Positions 53,214 through 63,193 of a stretch of 64,000 nt of DNA are shown in pieces (the stretch's first letter is position 1; each line of letters begins with the position of its first letter). This DNA is from Sphingobacterium sp. PCS056 (GTDB lineage Bacteria; Bacteroidota; Bacteroidia; Sphingobacteriales; Sphingobacteriaceae). The notes below the pieces were generated by a model. That model saw nothing but the letters and a program-made list of their open reading frames with translations, searched no databases and was not told the origin of the DNA. Location: positions 3,534,001 through 3,598,000 of the forward strand of contig NZ_CP096883.1 in assembly GCF_023273895.1 (NCBI RefSeq), in the 5' to 3' direction. Position numbers and translations under genes: made by a program.

Positions 53214-55682
53214 CTATTTCTTTGGTTCTAATCCTTTAGTCAGATCTTTTGCATGTTTTACTTTCTTATCTAATAATCCGAGCGCAATGACATCAGCCAT
53301 TTCTGTTACATAGTGAAACTTCATGTCTTTGATGTAACTTTCTTTGATCTCTTCAATATCCTTTTGATTGGATTTACATAAAATAATCTCCTTAATATTT
53401 GCACGCTTAGCTGCCAATATTTTTTCTTTGATACCACCTACAGGAAGTACTTTTCCACGTAAGGTAATCTCACCTGTCATGGCTAAGTTTTCTTTCACTT
53501 TGCGCTGTGTGAATAGAGATGTCAATGCAGTCAACATCGTTACACCTGCCGAAGGTCCATCTTTTGGAGTAGCTCCTGCCGGTACATGAATATGTACATC
53601 CCAGTGATCAAATACCCGATAATCAATATTGAATTCTTCAGCATGTGAACGTAAATATGCCATAGCAATGGAAGCTGATTCTTTCATGACATCACCTAAG
53701 TTACCAGTTAAACTCATTTTTCCTTTTCCTGGGCTCAAACTTGATTCAATAAATAAAATATCGCCACCAACCGAGGTCCAAGCTAATCCGGTCACCACAC
53801 CTGCCACTTCATTGTTTTCATAGCTATCTTTATCGAAAATAGGAGCCCCTAAAATTTCGACAAGATCCTTCTCATTGATATTGACATTATATTCTTTCTC
53901 CATTACAATACGAGTTGCAATACCACGTACGGTCGAACCTATTTTTTTCTCTAATCCACGGACACCAGACTCACGAGTATATTCTTCAATTATTCTTTCG
54001 ATAATTTTAGGTTTCAGCGTTATATCTTTGGCTGTTAGACCGTGCGCTTCACGTTGTTTCGGAATGAGATGTTTTTTAGCAATCTCAATTTTTTCTTCGA
54101 TTGTATAGCCATTGACTTCAATAATCTCCATACGATCCAGTAGCGCTGGTTGTATATTATTTAAGGAGTTTGCAGTAGCAATAAACATCACTTTAGACAA
54201 ATCATACTCCATCTCTACGTAATGATCATAGAAGCTTGTGTTTTGTTCTGGATCTAATACTTCTAGAAGAGCTGAAGATGGATCGCCCTTAAAGTCTGCA
54301 CTCATCTTGTCGATTTCGTCGAGTACAAAAACAGGGTTAGCAGCTCCGGCTTTTTTCAAAGACTGGATAATACGGCCTGGCATGGCACCAATATAGGTCT
54401 TGCGATGACCTCTTATTTCTGCCTCATCACGTACTCCTCCAAGTGCCATTCTTGTATATTTACGTCCCAAGGCCTTTGCAATCGATTTACCTAAAGATGT
54501 TTTACCGACTCCGGGAGGCCCTACCAAACATAAAATTGGGGCTTTCATATTGTTCTTTAATTTCAATACTGCCAAATACTCAATAATACGCTGTTTAACT
54601 TTATCCAATCCGTAATGGTCTTTGTCCAACACTTTTTGTGCTCTAGTTAGATCAAAATTATCTTTTGTAAACTCATTCCAAGGTAGGTCGAGCAATAATT
54701 CCAAATAATTGATCTGAACAGAATAGTCTGCTGCTGCAGGATTGATACGCGCTAATTTTTCGATTTCTTTTTCAAAATGTTTCGCTACAACATCATTCCA
54801 TTTTTTCTTTGATGCTCTTTTTTTCAATTCAATAATTTCCAGATCAGGAGTATTACCACCCAATTCTTCTTGAATTGTTTTTAATTGTTGATTTAAGAAA
54901 TAATCCCGTTGTTGTTTGTCCAGATCAATTCTTACTTTATTTTGGATTTGATTTTTCAATTCTAAAATCTGAATCTCAGAAGTCAACAATTCTAATAAAA
55001 GACGTGCTTTCTCATCTGCATTTAACAACTCTAACAATTGTTGCTTTTGAATCAAGTCAACATTGATATTCGAAGAGATAAAATTAATTAAGAAAGTAGG
55101 GCTTTCAATGTTTTTTATAGCAATACCAGCTTCACTTGGCAAGTTGGGCGATAATTGAATAATTTGAAGCGCCATTTCCTTTAAAGTCGCAATCAGAGCT
55201 TTGAACTCTTTAGTTGCTTTCGGTTTTTCTTCCTTATATTTCTCGACGTTTGCTTTAAGATATGGTTCTGTTTGAACGGCTTCAATTAATTTGAACCGTT
55301 GTTTACCCTGCAAGATAACCGTTGTGTTTCCATCAGGCATTTGCAGCACCTTAATGATATGTGCTACGGTACCTACTTGATAGAGTTCATCAATAGTTGG
55401 GTCTTCCATAGACATATCTTTCTGGGCAACAACTCCTATTGTTTTATCTCCTTGATAAGCATCTTTAACTAATTTGATGGATTTGTCACGTCCCACAGTT
55501 ATCGGAATAACAACACCAGGAAATAAAACGGTATTGCGAAGAGATAAAATGGATAACGACTCAGGAATTTCGGCATTGCGCATGTCATCTTCGTCTTGTT
55601 GACTTAATAATGGAAAGAATTCGGTATCTTCAGATATAATGGGAATCGCCTGATTGAAATCAAATGTTTCGAATTTGCTCAT
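53214..55682 (-). CDS. lon: ATP-dependent protease Lon
   Basis: An 822-aa cytoplasmic AAA+ serine protease that degrades damaged and regulatory proteins. The N-terminal substrate-binding domain spans about residues 40-240 and a coiled-coil region lies near 240-300. The ATPase has Walker [14 protein letters not shown] near 388-400 and Walker [12 protein letters not shown]. The protease domain has the catalytic dyad Ser711 (DGPSAGVTM) and Lys754 ([12 protein letters not shown]). The length is slightly above the E. coli enzyme, as usual in Bacteroidota. It is a single-gene unit. Confidence 0.97.
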   Translation of the reverse strand: MSKFETFDFNQAIPIISEDTEFFPLLSQQDEDDMRNAEIPESLSILSLRNTVLFPGVVIPITVGRDKSIKLVKDAYQGDKTIGVVAQKDMSMEDPTIDELYQVGTVAHIIKVLQMPDGNTTVILQGKQRFKLIEAVQTEPYLKANVEKYKEEKPKATKEFKALIATLKEMALQIIQLSPNLPSEAGIAIKNIESPTFLINFISSNINVDLIQKQQLLELLNADEKARLLLELLTSEIQILELKNQIQNKVRIDLDKQQRDYFLNQQLKTIQEELGGNTPDLEIIELKKRASKKKWNDVVAKHFEKEIEKLARINPAAADYSVQINYLELLLDLPWNEFTKDNFDLTRAQKVLDKDHYGLDKVKQRIIEYLAVLKLKNNMKAPILCLVGPPGVGKTSLGKSIAKALGRKYTRMALGGVRDEAEIRGHRKTYIGAMPGRIIQSLKKAGAANPVFVLDEIDKMSADFKGDPSSALLEVLDPEQNTSFYDHYVEMEYDLSKVMFIATANSLNNIQPALLDRMEIIEVNGYTIEEKIEIAKKHLIPKQREAHGLTAKDITLKPKIIERIIEEYTRESGVRGLEKKIGSTVRGIATRIVMEKEYNVNINEKDLVEILGAPIFDKDSYENNEVAGVVTGLAWTSVGGDILFIESSLSPGKGKMSLTGNLGDVMKESASIAMAYLRSHAEEFNIDYRVFDHWDVHIHVPAGATPKDGPSAGVTMLTALTSLFTQRKVKENLAMTGEITLRGKVLPVGGIKEKILAAKRANIKEIILCKSNQKDIEEIKESYIKDMKFHYVTEMADVIALGLLDKKVKHAKDLTKGLEPKK

Positions 55683-55709
55683 ATTATGTTAAGGTATATT
55701 TTTATTTTA

Positions 55710-55740
55710 TGTCAGTTTATGACAACATGTCGTAAAACTG
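55710..55740. promoter_or_regulatory. Dyad sequence upstream of lon
   Basis: TGTCA-gttta-TGACA (55710-55724) is a perfect 5-bp dyad, and CAGTTT (55713-55718) / AAACTG (55735-55740) form a wider overlapping one, 28-58 bp before the lon start. It may be a regulator site. The rest of the 327-bp gap to 56010 shows no gene. Confidence 0.3.
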
Positions 55741-56009
55741 ATAAAAAGTTATTTTAAAATTGTTATTGTAGGGTATTGCAAGTAAGATGCCAACCTATTA
55801 TTTGAAAACTAATGATTCAATATTGCAGTGCATTAAGCAAAAAAGGCAGTCTATGTACTCCATAATGTCAGATTATTTAATTTAAATATTGTGTAAATAG
55901 GCATAATAATTGTAATATTGATGCAGGAATAGCGTTGTAAGTGGGAGCGTAATGGAAAAGGTTTTCAAAAATTACAGTAAACGCTTGAATATGAATTAAA
56001 TACTTTAAA

Positions 56010-56687
56010 ATGAAACGTAATTATTTAAATATGAATCTTAAATCAGTTAAATTAGGCTTATTTACTGGTGCATTTGCTTTGATGTCTCTTTCATCATATG
56101 CACAGACAGCAAAACAAGAGGAACACTCCAATCCAAATGTTCGTTTAGGGCAAAAAGCACTATTAGACGGTGATTTTAAAAATGCTGCTGTCTACTTAGA
56201 AAAGTCTTTACCTGCAGAGAGTAAAGATCCAGATGTATTATATATGTTGGGTTACTCTCAATTTCAAAATGGCGACTTCAAAAAAGCAGCAGAATCTTTT
56301 GGAAAAGTTGTTACGTTGGACAGTAAAAATGCAAATGGTTACTACTTTAAAGGAAAAGCTAATAATAATTTAGCAACTCAAACGTCAACAAAATTGAACA
56401 GTTCAGCACGTGAGTCGCTATTGAAGATTGCTATCGAAGATTATTCTAAAGCAATCGCTTTGAACGCAAATGATGTTAAATTATACCAAAACAGAGCATT
56501 AGCATACCGTGACTATGGAATTTTGGTAGGTACAGCGGGAGTGGCTAATTACAATAAAGCTGTAGCGACTGACGCTTACAATAATGCAGTAAAAGATTAC
56601 GAAAAAGTATTGACTTTCGATGCTTCTCGTAAAGATATTCAAACGGAGATTAAAAAAGCTAAAATCTACCGTGATAACTTGAAATAG
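56010..56687 (+). CDS. Secreted tetratricopeptide-repeat protein
   Basis: A 225-aa protein. The signal peptide core is LGLFTGAFALMSLSSYAQ; ATG 56031 (MNLKSVKLG) would give a more standard start than 56010. The mature part contains TPR units: NVRLGQKALLDGDFKNAAVY, PDVLYMLGYSQFQNGDFKKA, NANGYYFKGKANNNLA and VKLYQNRALAYRDYGI. TPR proteins scaffold protein complexes, here in the periplasm. No partner is evident from context; it lies between lon (divergent) and the gpmI group, with its own terminator. Confidence 0.85.
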   Translation: MKRNYLNMNLKSVKLGLFTGAFALMSLSSYAQTAKQEEHSNPNVRLGQKALLDGDFKNAAVYLEKSLPAESKDPDVLYMLGYSQFQNGDFKKAAESFGKVVTLDSKNANGYYFKGKANNNLATQTSTKLNSSARESLLKIAIEDYSKAIALNANDVKLYQNRALAYRDYGILVGTAGVANYNKAVATDAYNNAVKDYEKVLTFDASRKDIQTEIKKAKIYRDNLK

Positions 56688-56702
56688 TATTTTCAAAACA
56701 GT

Positions 56703-56744
56703 AAAAAGCACTTTATGATTAAAAAACATAAAGTGCTTTTTTAT
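56703..56744 (+). terminator. Terminator after the TPR gene
   Basis: AAAAAGCACTTTATG and CATAAAGTGCTTTTT form a perfect stem with a T-tract. The A-run in front makes it usable on the minus strand too. Confidence 0.88.
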
Positions 56745-56779
56745 TTTACATCCCTGCCATTAGGAGAGGTGATCGTTCA

Positions 56780-57334
56780 TTAATGTGATTTTAACTGACC
56801 AGTAATCTTATATTGACTTTTGCCCAAGATGAGTATGTCTTGATCTTTTTCAATCTGATATAAGGAATCTACGTCGTAAATAAGTTTTTCATTACTCGAA
56901 TATAAACTATTATCAACTTTTCGTTTGATAACAACTTGTTGAATCTTTCCTTTTAAATCATGCTCTACAGCTAAGTACTGAATTGCTAAACGATGATCCT
57001 TAGCTTGATAGATCGTTTTGCAATCTACTTCTTTAAAATCGTAGAGATTTGGATCTGCATCTTTGGTAATATCAGCGGCAATAAATCCACTTAATTCAGT
57101 GTGCCAGTTTGGAATCTTTACAGATTTAGTTTCACTATCCTCATCTTTAGCTACTGTCTTGACGACAGTGGGATCTAATTTTGTTAACTTTTCAATTTCA
57201 GCATTAAAAAATGAGTCCAAAGAAAGTGTGGATCCTTTGGCATGTTGGACCGATTTTTCGTTGCTACAGGACCAAAATAACAACACACTCCCTATAAATA
57301 GCAAGAGTGTGTTGTTGATATGTTTATTTTTCAT
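56780..57334 (-). CDS. Putative lipoprotein of unknown function, downstream of gpmI
   Basis: A 184-aa lipoprotein with signal LLLFIGSVLLFWSCSNEKS (lipid Cys at about residue 23). The mature part reads ADITKDADPNLYDFKEVDCK and QVVIKRKVDNSLYSSNEKLI, with alternating beta-strand pattern, and ends in an ILGKSQYKITGQL strand. I do not recognise the family. It starts 1 bp after the gpmI stop, so it is co-transcribed with gpmI. Confidence 0.72.
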   Translation of the reverse strand: MKNKHINNTLLLFIGSVLLFWSCSNEKSVQHAKGSTLSLDSFFNAEIEKLTKLDPTVVKTVAKDEDSETKSVKIPNWHTELSGFIAADITKDADPNLYDFKEVDCKTIYQAKDHRLAIQYLAVEHDLKGKIQQVVIKRKVDNSLYSSNEKLIYDVDSLYQIEKDQDILILGKSQYKITGQLKSH

Positions 57335-57335
57335 A

Positions 57336-58865
57336 TTAGTCTTCTACCAATACTTGACCATCCATTTGTAAAGGGATCTCAACTTTCAATAATTTCAATA
57401 TAGTAGGTGCTATATCACCTAATTTTCCATCTTTTACTTTTTTATAATCTTTATCAATCAAGATGCATGGAACCAAATTCGTTGTATGTGCAGTATTGAC
57501 GGAGCCATCTGCATTGAGCATAAACTCAGAGTTACCGTGATCGGCAATAATGATAAAAGAATAACCGTATTGTAATCCCTTTTCTACGACTTGTTTTGTA
57601 CAATTGTCAACAGTCTCTACGGCTTTGACAACGGCATCGAACACACCTGTATGGCCAACCATATCTGGATTAGCAAAATTTAAACAAATAAAGTCCGGTT
57701 GTGCTTCTTCCATATCTTTTACGATAGCATCAGTAATGCCTTGGGCAGACATCTCAGGTTGCAAATCATAGGTCGCTACCTTTGGCGAAGGGATCAATAA
57801 ACGACGTTCACCATCAAATTCTTGTTCACGTCCTCCTGAAAAGAAGAAAGTAACGTGCGGATATTTTTCTGTCTCGGCAATACGTACCTGTGTTTTATGA
57901 TTTGCAGCCAATACTTCACCAAGTGTATTGGTTAAATTGTCTTTGTTAAAAATAACCTTTACATTTTTAAACGACTCGTCATATGCGGTCATCGTGACAT
58001 AGTACAGGTCAAGTGGCTTTAAATCATACTCTGGAAATGCTTTCTGTGTTAAAGCTACTGTAATCTCACGTCCACGATCTGTTCTAAAGTTGTAACAGAT
58101 CACGACATCACCATCCTGAATGGTTGCCATAGGTTGACCAGCAGCATTGGTTAATACAAGAGGTTGAACAAATTCATCTGTCACTTCTTGATCATATGAA
58201 TGTTGTATAGACTCCAAGATGTCTTTGGTTGCCGTACCTGTACCATGTACCATTAGATCGTAAGCCAACTTCACACGTTCCCAACGATTGTCACGATCCA
58301 TGGCATAATAACGTCCAATAGCGGATGCTAGCGTACCTACAGATTGTGGTAAGAAATCTTGCAATGCTTTAACATAAGTAATTCCAGAGTTTGGATCAGT
58401 GTCACGACCATCTAGAAATGCATGAATAAAGACTTGGTCTGAATGTAACCCAGCATATTTAGCCGCGTCACATAGACCTCGCAGATGGCTCGTGTGCGCA
58501 TGAACGCCACCGTCTGAAAGCAATCCTATTAAATGTACTTTTTTATTATTGTTCAAGGCATATTTAAAAGCATCTTGAATGGTTGTATCGGTATTGAATA
58601 CACCATCTCGAACTGCTTTGTGAATGCGACCTAGTTCTTGATAGACAACACGGCCAGCGCCTAAGTTCATATGTCCTACTTCAGAGTTACCCATCTGACC
58701 TTCAGGCAAACCAACAGCTTCACCTGAAGCTTCAAGTTTTGAGTTTGGATAGTTTGCTTTTAAATAATCGAGATAGGGCGTATGAGCTGCAAATGCAGCA
58801 TCAGATTGATCTTCTTTTCCGTATCCTAATCCGTCTAGGATTAATAGTGCTACTTTTTTTTCCAT
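57336..58865 (-). CDS. gpmI: Cofactor-independent phosphoglycerate mutase
   Basis: Interconverts 3- and 2-phosphoglycerate in glycolysis using two manganese ions; 509 aa, the normal length. The phosphatase-like core begins ALLILDGLGYG (metal Asp) and has nucleophile Ser61 in GQMGNSEVGHMNLGAG. The phosphotransfer domain includes FLDGRDTDPNSGITY and IGRYYAMDRDNRWERVK. The C-terminal metal ligands lie in CLNFANPDMVGHTG and FIIIADHGNSEFM. It begins an operon with the lipoprotein gene 1 bp downstream. The promoter at 58877 predicts a very short leader. Confidence 0.97.
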   Translation of the reverse strand: MEKKVALLILDGLGYGKEDQSDAAFAAHTPYLDYLKANYPNSKLEASGEAVGLPEGQMGNSEVGHMNLGAGRVVYQELGRIHKAVRDGVFNTDTTIQDAFKYALNNNKKVHLIGLLSDGGVHAHTSHLRGLCDAAKYAGLHSDQVFIHAFLDGRDTDPNSGITYVKALQDFLPQSVGTLASAIGRYYAMDRDNRWERVKLAYDLMVHGTGTATKDILESIQHSYDQEVTDEFVQPLVLTNAAGQPMATIQDGDVVICYNFRTDRGREITVALTQKAFPEYDLKPLDLYYVTMTAYDESFKNVKVIFNKDNLTNTLGEVLAANHKTQVRIAETEKYPHVTFFFSGGREQEFDGERRLLIPSPKVATYDLQPEMSAQGITDAIVKDMEEAQPDFICLNFANPDMVGHTGVFDAVVKAVETVDNCTKQVVEKGLQYGYSFIIIADHGNSEFMLNADGSVNTAHTTNLVPCILIDKDYKKVKDGKLGDIAPTILKLLKVEIPLQMDGQVLVED

Positions 58866-58876
58866 AATGATATAAG

Positions 58877-58907
58877 CAAATATAATTTAAAACAAGTGAT
58901 ATTTCAA
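58877..58907 (-). promoter_or_regulatory. Promoter of gpmI
   Basis: On the minus strand TTG (58907-58905), a 20-bp spacer and a perfect -7 element TATATTTG (58884-58877). Transcription would start near 58871, only about six bases before the ATG at 58865, so the mRNA may be nearly leaderless. Confidence 0.65.
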
Positions 58908-59071
58908 GGCTATACGTGCGGTATTAGAAAATTAATGTTTTTTCAATGTAAATTTCCGTAGATTTGGCATTGTTTATGTAACTCATCTACTAAAATCACA
59001 ACAGTTTAGTCTACCAGCAATAACTATTTAAGTAAGTTCCTGGACTACATCAGGTTTAATTATCTACATTA

Positions 59072-59530
59072 ATGAAAAGAATTATATTTTTTATTAGTAT
59101 TTTCATGTGCATGAGCGTGTGCGTATTTGCTAATCATATGAGAGGAAATAATGCTATTTTATGTTATCAGTCATTTATGATGACACCTAACATGGCGGAC
59201 ATAAATGATACCCTTCTGATCGAACTTAAAACTGGAAATGCGAAGAATATAGCACGATTTTTCGCTTCAAATATAACATTGTCAATTTTGAATGAAGATG
59301 GTCTTTATTCAAAATTTCAGGCCGAAATGCTGTTACAAGGTTTTTTCTCTAAAAATAAACCTAGTGCAGTAAAATTACTACAGAAAATTACAAATAAAAC
59401 CAATTATAGTTACTACGTCTACCAGCTTTCAAGTAACAAAAATTTATTTCGAGTTTTTATTAAAATCAATTTATCAAAAAGTGGGCAGACAATCGAAGAA
59501 TTTAGAGTTGAAAAACAGGCCTCTAAATAA
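59072..59530 (+). CDS. Secreted DUF4783 (NTF2-like) protein
   Basis: A 152-aa protein with signal MKRIIFFISIFMCMSVCVFA. The mature domain LLIELKTGNAKNIARFFASN, MLLQGFFSKNKPSAVKLLQ and FRVFIKINLSKSGQTIEEFR follows DUF4783, an NTF2-fold family often encoded immediately upstream of nadC in Bacteroidota. It lies 70 bp before nadC. A perfect -7 element TAGATTTG is at 58959. The role is unknown; the conserved neighbourhood with nadC and plsY is noteworthy. Confidence 0.8.
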   Translation: MKRIIFFISIFMCMSVCVFANHMRGNNAILCYQSFMMTPNMADINDTLLIELKTGNAKNIARFFASNITLSILNEDGLYSKFQAEMLLQGFFSKNKPSAVKLLQKITNKTNYSYYVYQLSSNKNLFRVFIKINLSKSGQTIEEFRVEKQASK

Positions 59531-59600
59531 TATTTCGAAATTATTTTCTTGAATAAAATTTAAATTTCCATCTTCGCTACATTATTAGTGACAACTCAAG

Positions 59601-60452
59601 ATGGAAAAAAGAGAATATATTAAAAAATTTGTTCACGATGCAATACTAGAAGATGTTGGCGATGGCGATCATACAACACTTTCAACTATTCCAAAGGATA
59701 AAATTGGTGAAGCCAAATTAATTGTCAAGGAAGATGGTATTTTAGCAGGTGTAGAGGTTGCTTTAGAAATTATCGAGCAAATTGACCCGACGCTTACTTG
59801 TGAAGTCCTTATCCAAGATGGAAGTGCTGTACAAGTAGGTGATATCGCCTTATTCTTAAAAGGAAAGATCCATAGTATTTTAATTGCAGAACGTTTGATC
59901 TTAAATGTGATGCAGCGTATGAGCGGAATAGCTACGACTACTCACCGTTATGCCAAGTTGTTGGCAGGTACAAAAACGAAAATATTAGATACTCGTAAAA
60001 CAACTCCCTTACTTCGTTTGTTAGAAAAAGAAGCAGTCAAAATTGGAGGGGGCACCAATCACCGTTTTGGTCTGTACGATATGATTTTGATTAAAGACAA
60101 TCATGTGGATTACAGCGGAAGTGTAACACAGGCTTTAGCTAGCGCTAATGCTTACAGAGCGACCTTGAATAAGCCTATTGAAATCGAAATTGAAGTTAGA
60201 AATTTTGATGAACTAGCTGAAGTTATTACCTTTGGGCATGTTGATCGCATCATGTTGGATAATTTCAGCCCTGCGGATGTAAAGAAAGCAGTCGATATCA
60301 TTGCCGAAAGATTTGTTACTGAGGCTTCTGGTGGAATTACAGAAGAAACGCTTCAAGCATATGCAGCAGCAGGGGTAGATTACATTTCAGCAGGAGCTTT
60401 GACACATTCTGTCAAAAGTTTGGATTTAAGTTTAAAAGCCAAATTAATTTAG
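59601..60452 (+). CDS. nadC: Nicotinate-nucleotide pyrophosphorylase (carboxylating)
   Basis: Quinolinate phosphoribosyltransferase: converts quinolinate and PRPP to nicotinate mononucleotide, CO2 and pyrophosphate in NAD synthesis; 283 aa, standard length. Motifs include EDVGDGDHTTLSTIP near the N-terminus, ERLILNVMQRMSGIATTTHR (active-site Arg), LDTRKTTPLLR and GGGTNHRFGLYDMILIKDNH (PRPP site), and the C-terminal VDYISAGALTHSVKSLDLSL. It is 16 bp upstream of plsY, so the two are co-transcribed. Confidence 0.97.
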   Translation: MEKREYIKKFVHDAILEDVGDGDHTTLSTIPKDKIGEAKLIVKEDGILAGVEVALEIIEQIDPTLTCEVLIQDGSAVQVGDIALFLKGKIHSILIAERLILNVMQRMSGIATTTHRYAKLLAGTKTKILDTRKTTPLLRLLEKEAVKIGGGTNHRFGLYDMILIKDNHVDYSGSVTQALASANAYRATLNKPIEIEIEVRNFDELAEVITFGHVDRIMLDNFSPADVKKAVDIIAERFVTEASGGITEETLQAYAAAGVDYISAGALTHSVKSLDLSLKAKLI

Positions 60453-60468
60453 GATTTAACAATAATTA

Positions 60469-61113
60469 ATGATTTCTATTTATTTAGTAAGTGCAGTATT
60501 ACTAGCTTATTTATTTGGATCAATCCCTACTGCGGTATGGTTTGGACAAGCATTTTATGGTGTTGACGTAAGAGAATACGGTAGTGGAAATGCTGGAGCA
60601 ACTAATACTTTTCGTGTTTTAGGGCCCAAAGCAGGTGCTGTAGTGATGTTTGTTGATATTTTTAAAGGGTTTACATCTACGAATTTAGCTTATCTAATAG
60701 AAGCTGGTCAGAGCACCAGTAATGTACAATTTGTCAACTATCAGTTGGCGTTAGGGGTAATCGCTGTCTTGGGTCATTTATTTCCAGTATTTGCTGGATT
60801 TAGGGGAGGGAAAGGAGTTGCCACTTTATTTGGTATGATACTCGCTATTCATGCGCCAGCCGCATTACTTTGTGTGAGCATATTTATTATTATTTTATTG
60901 ACCACACATTATGTCTCGTTAAGTTCGATTATGGCTGGTTTCACTTTTCCATTCAGTATCGCATTCTTATTTAAAACATCTATTCCATCAGTTTTACTCT
61001 ATGGTATCGCGATCTGTGCGCTGATTTTAATCACCCATCAAAAGAACATCGAGCGTTTGCTGAAAGGACACGAATCTAAAGTTTACCTTTTTAAAAGGAA
61101 AAAGAATATTTAG
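60469..61113 (+). CDS. plsY: Acyl-phosphate:glycerol-3-phosphate acyltransferase
   Basis: Inner-membrane enzyme that makes lysophosphatidic acid from acyl-phosphate and glycerol 3-phosphate, the first step of phospholipid synthesis; 214 aa with about five transmembrane helices. The three PlsY motifs are present: FGSIPTAVWFG, GSGNAGATNTFRVLGPKAG, and GHLFPVFAGFRGGKGVATLF. The C-terminal HQKNIERLLKGHESKV is typical. It follows nadC by 16 bp. Confidence 0.96.
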   Translation: MISIYLVSAVLLAYLFGSIPTAVWFGQAFYGVDVREYGSGNAGATNTFRVLGPKAGAVVMFVDIFKGFTSTNLAYLIEAGQSTSNVQFVNYQLALGVIAVLGHLFPVFAGFRGGKGVATLFGMILAIHAPAALLCVSIFIIILLTTHYVSLSSIMAGFTFPFSIAFLFKTSIPSVLLYGIAICALILITHQKNIERLLKGHESKVYLFKRKKNI

Positions 61114-61164
61114 GCATAGGAATTGCATTAGTTACTTTATAATGCAATGTCTAACAATTAACAT

Positions 61165-61959
61165 ATGAAAAAGGTTTTTAAATATACTAGTATGCTCTTG
61201 ATAGGAGCTACTTTAGCTTCATGCTCTACTGTTCCGATCACAGGGCGTAAACAATTAAGTTTAGTCAGTGATAGTCAGATTCAAGAGCAAGCGGCATCTT
61301 CTTATAAGCAATTTTTAAATTCCTCAAAAACAAAAGTAATTACAGGTACTAGTCAAGCCACATTAGTTAAAAAAGTTGGCAACAAGTTGGCTATAGCAGT
61401 CAATCAGTACCTGACCCAACAGGGGATAGCAGATCAGTTTAATTTCAATTGGGAGTTTAACTTGGTACAGAGTGATGAGATCAATGCTTGGTGTATGCCT
61501 GGTGGAAAAGTAGCTATTTATACCGGTATTCTTCCAGTTACACAAAATGAAACAGGTCTTGCGACTGTGATGGGACACGAAATCGCGCATGCGATCGCTC
61601 GTCACTCAATGGAGCAAATGTCCAGACAATATGCAACACAGGCATTAGGAAATGTCATTGGAGTCGCAACATCAGGAACAAGTTATGCTGGTGTTATTAA
61701 TAGTGCATATGGCATCGGTGGCCAGCTGACTTCTCTGAAGTATTCTCGCGGAAATGAATCGGAAGCTGATCATATGGGGCTTGTCATCATGGCCATGGCG
61801 GGTTATAATCCAAGTGAAGCTGTCAAATTTTGGGAACGTATGGCAACCGGTGGATCAAAAGGAACACCAGAGTTTCTAAGTACACACCCAAGTGATGCTA
61901 GACGTATCAGTGACATTCAAAAGATGCTACCAGAGGCATTAAAATATTACAAAAAATAA
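61165..61959 (+). CDS. M48-family zinc metallopeptidase, lipoprotein
   Basis: A 264-aa exported protease of the LoiP/YcaL type. The lipoprotein signal ends LASCSTVPITGRKQL (Cys20), with the P-x-TGRKQL segment typical of this family. The zinc site is His138-Glu139-x-x-His142 in MGHEIAHAIARHSME, and the third ligand Glu is in RGNESEADHMGLVI. It also has the STHPSDARRI motif near the end. Such proteins help outer-membrane protein quality control. It follows plsY at 51 bp and ends at a terminator, so it may share the nadC-plsY transcript. Confidence 0.92.
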   Translation: MKKVFKYTSMLLIGATLASCSTVPITGRKQLSLVSDSQIQEQAASSYKQFLNSSKTKVITGTSQATLVKKVGNKLAIAVNQYLTQQGIADQFNFNWEFNLVQSDEINAWCMPGGKVAIYTGILPVTQNETGLATVMGHEIAHAIARHSMEQMSRQYATQALGNVIGVATSGTSYAGVINSAYGIGGQLTSLKYSRGNESEADHMGLVIMAMAGYNPSEAVKFWERMATGGSKGTPEFLSTHPSDARRISDIQKMLPEALKYYKK

Positions 61960-61980
61960 CACTTTAAAAGTACTAATATA

Positions 61981-62009
61981 AAAAAGAGGTTTACGAACCT
62001 CTTTTTTTG
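61981..62009 (+). terminator. Terminator after the M48 gene
   Basis: AAAAAGAGGTT-tacg-AACCTCTTTTT is a perfect stem with a T-tract. Confidence 0.92.
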
Positions 62010-62088
62010 TGGCGTTCGAGCTGCTTATACCTTGATGCTTGGCTTAATTATTGTCAACTTTCATTGATTCATATTAAAATATAAAATT

Positions 62089-62748
62089 ATGGGAATGACT
62101 GATTTAATAACAGGTGGCCTTGGAAATAAAATGGCCGCAGGATTGTCTAAAAAGTTGGGGATTGACTCCACTAAAGCAACTTGGATCTTAGCAATAGCAG
62201 TTCCTCTAATTGCGGGCGCAATTAAATATAACCAAAGTAAAGGAGATGCCAATCATGTAAATGGTTTTGCCGAAGCGTTGGACACCAAACATAATGGAGC
62301 AATCTTAGATCATGTCGATGAAGTCATCGAACAAGGACCTACAGAAGATGGCAATAAGATCGTACAGCACATCTTTGGCAGTAATGCTGAATATGTAAGC
62401 TCAAATCTGGCTACGAAAAGTGGATTTAGCTCTGCGCAGATCACAGGAGTATTGGCTACTTTGGCACCGATCGTGATGGGGTACTTAGGTAAAGAAAAGG
62501 CAAATCATGCACAAAGTGGTACCAGCAATCCGTTAGGAGATCTATTAGGTGGGTTTTTAGGTGGAAATTCTAACGCTGGAGGTGGAATAGGGAGTATAAT
62601 AGGAAATATATTTGGAGGGGATGAAAAAGCAGAAGGAGCAACAGTTTCATCCGGTGGAGGATTGACCGATAAGATCTCTGATTTTTTTGACAAAAATAAA
62701 GATGGTAGTGCCATTGATGATATCGTTGGTATGTTCACCAAAAAATAA
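62089..62748 (+). CDS. DUF937 family protein
   Basis: A 219-aa protein of the YidB/DUF937 type. The N-terminal half is helical (MAAGLSKKLGIDSTKATWIL, HNGAILDHVDEVIEQGPTED, GNKIVQHIFGSNAEYVSSNL) and contains the conserved LATLAPIVMGYLGKEKA segment. The C-terminal half is a Gly/Asn-rich linker (GDLLGGFLGGNSNAGGGIGS) followed by a short FFDKNKDGSAIDDIVGMF stretch recalling an EF-hand-like or Asp-rich loop. There is no signal peptide. Function unknown; it stands between two terminators. Confidence 0.85.
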   Translation: MGMTDLITGGLGNKMAAGLSKKLGIDSTKATWILAIAVPLIAGAIKYNQSKGDANHVNGFAEALDTKHNGAILDHVDEVIEQGPTEDGNKIVQHIFGSNAEYVSSNLATKSGFSSAQITGVLATLAPIVMGYLGKEKANHAQSGTSNPLGDLLGGFLGGNSNAGGGIGSIIGNIFGGDEKAEGATVSSGGGLTDKISDFFDKNKDGSAIDDIVGMFTKK

Positions 62749-62812
62749 GCGAACGATAAAAAACGTTTTGCTGTTCCAATTGTTATTTTAGTAAAGATCA
62801 AAATATACGATT

Positions 62813-63118
62813 ATGGATAATAGGAATAAATATGATTCTGCTACTGTTGCTTTAGAAAAATTGAAAGAGGCTGGTTATGTGATTGATTATAATATAGAGT
62901 TAGAACCTTTAATTGCTAATCCATCCAATTATAAGATTGACTATGTATACCGTTATGAAGGAGATTCAAATCCTGATGATGAAAATACGGTCTATGGTAT
63001 TGCAGAAAAGAATAGTTTAAATAAAGGTGTCTTTGTGATCGGCAATCTATCCTTTGTAGAAGGGAAAATTCGAGATGTTATTATTAATCTAGAAATTGCC
63101 CATAAGCAAGAAATATAA
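62813..63118 (+). CDS. Small conserved Bacteroidota protein of unknown function
   Basis: A 101-aa soluble protein: [20 protein letters not shown], then [20 protein letters not shown] and [20 protein letters not shown]. It resembles short proteins often labelled phosphoribosylpyrophosphate synthetase in this phylum on weak grounds; no PRPP-binding motif is present, so that name is not supported. It is followed by a strong terminator and may be transcribed with the DUF937 gene (64-bp gap). Confidence 0.72.
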   Translation: MDNRNKYDSATVALEKLKEAGYVIDYNIELEPLIANPSNYKIDYVYRYEGDSNPDDENTVYGIAEKNSLNKGVFVIGNLSFVEGKIRDVIINLEIAHKQEI

Positions 63119-63145
63119 AAATAGGGGCCTAGGCCTCTATTTTTA
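63116..63145. terminator. Bidirectional terminator between the small gene and sbcC
   Basis: TAAAAATAGGGGCC and GGCCTCTATTTTTA form a near-perfect 14-bp palindrome (one mismatch) with T-tracts on both strands. It begins at the stop codon of the small gene. Confidence 0.88.
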
Positions 63146-63193
63146 GATTCATACAAGTCACTAATCCGTATATAAATTAAGATGACCTAGTTT

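Noticed and set aside
62813..63118. PRPP synthetase
   Set aside because: The label sometimes given to such short proteins is not supported: no PRPP-binding motif and far too short.
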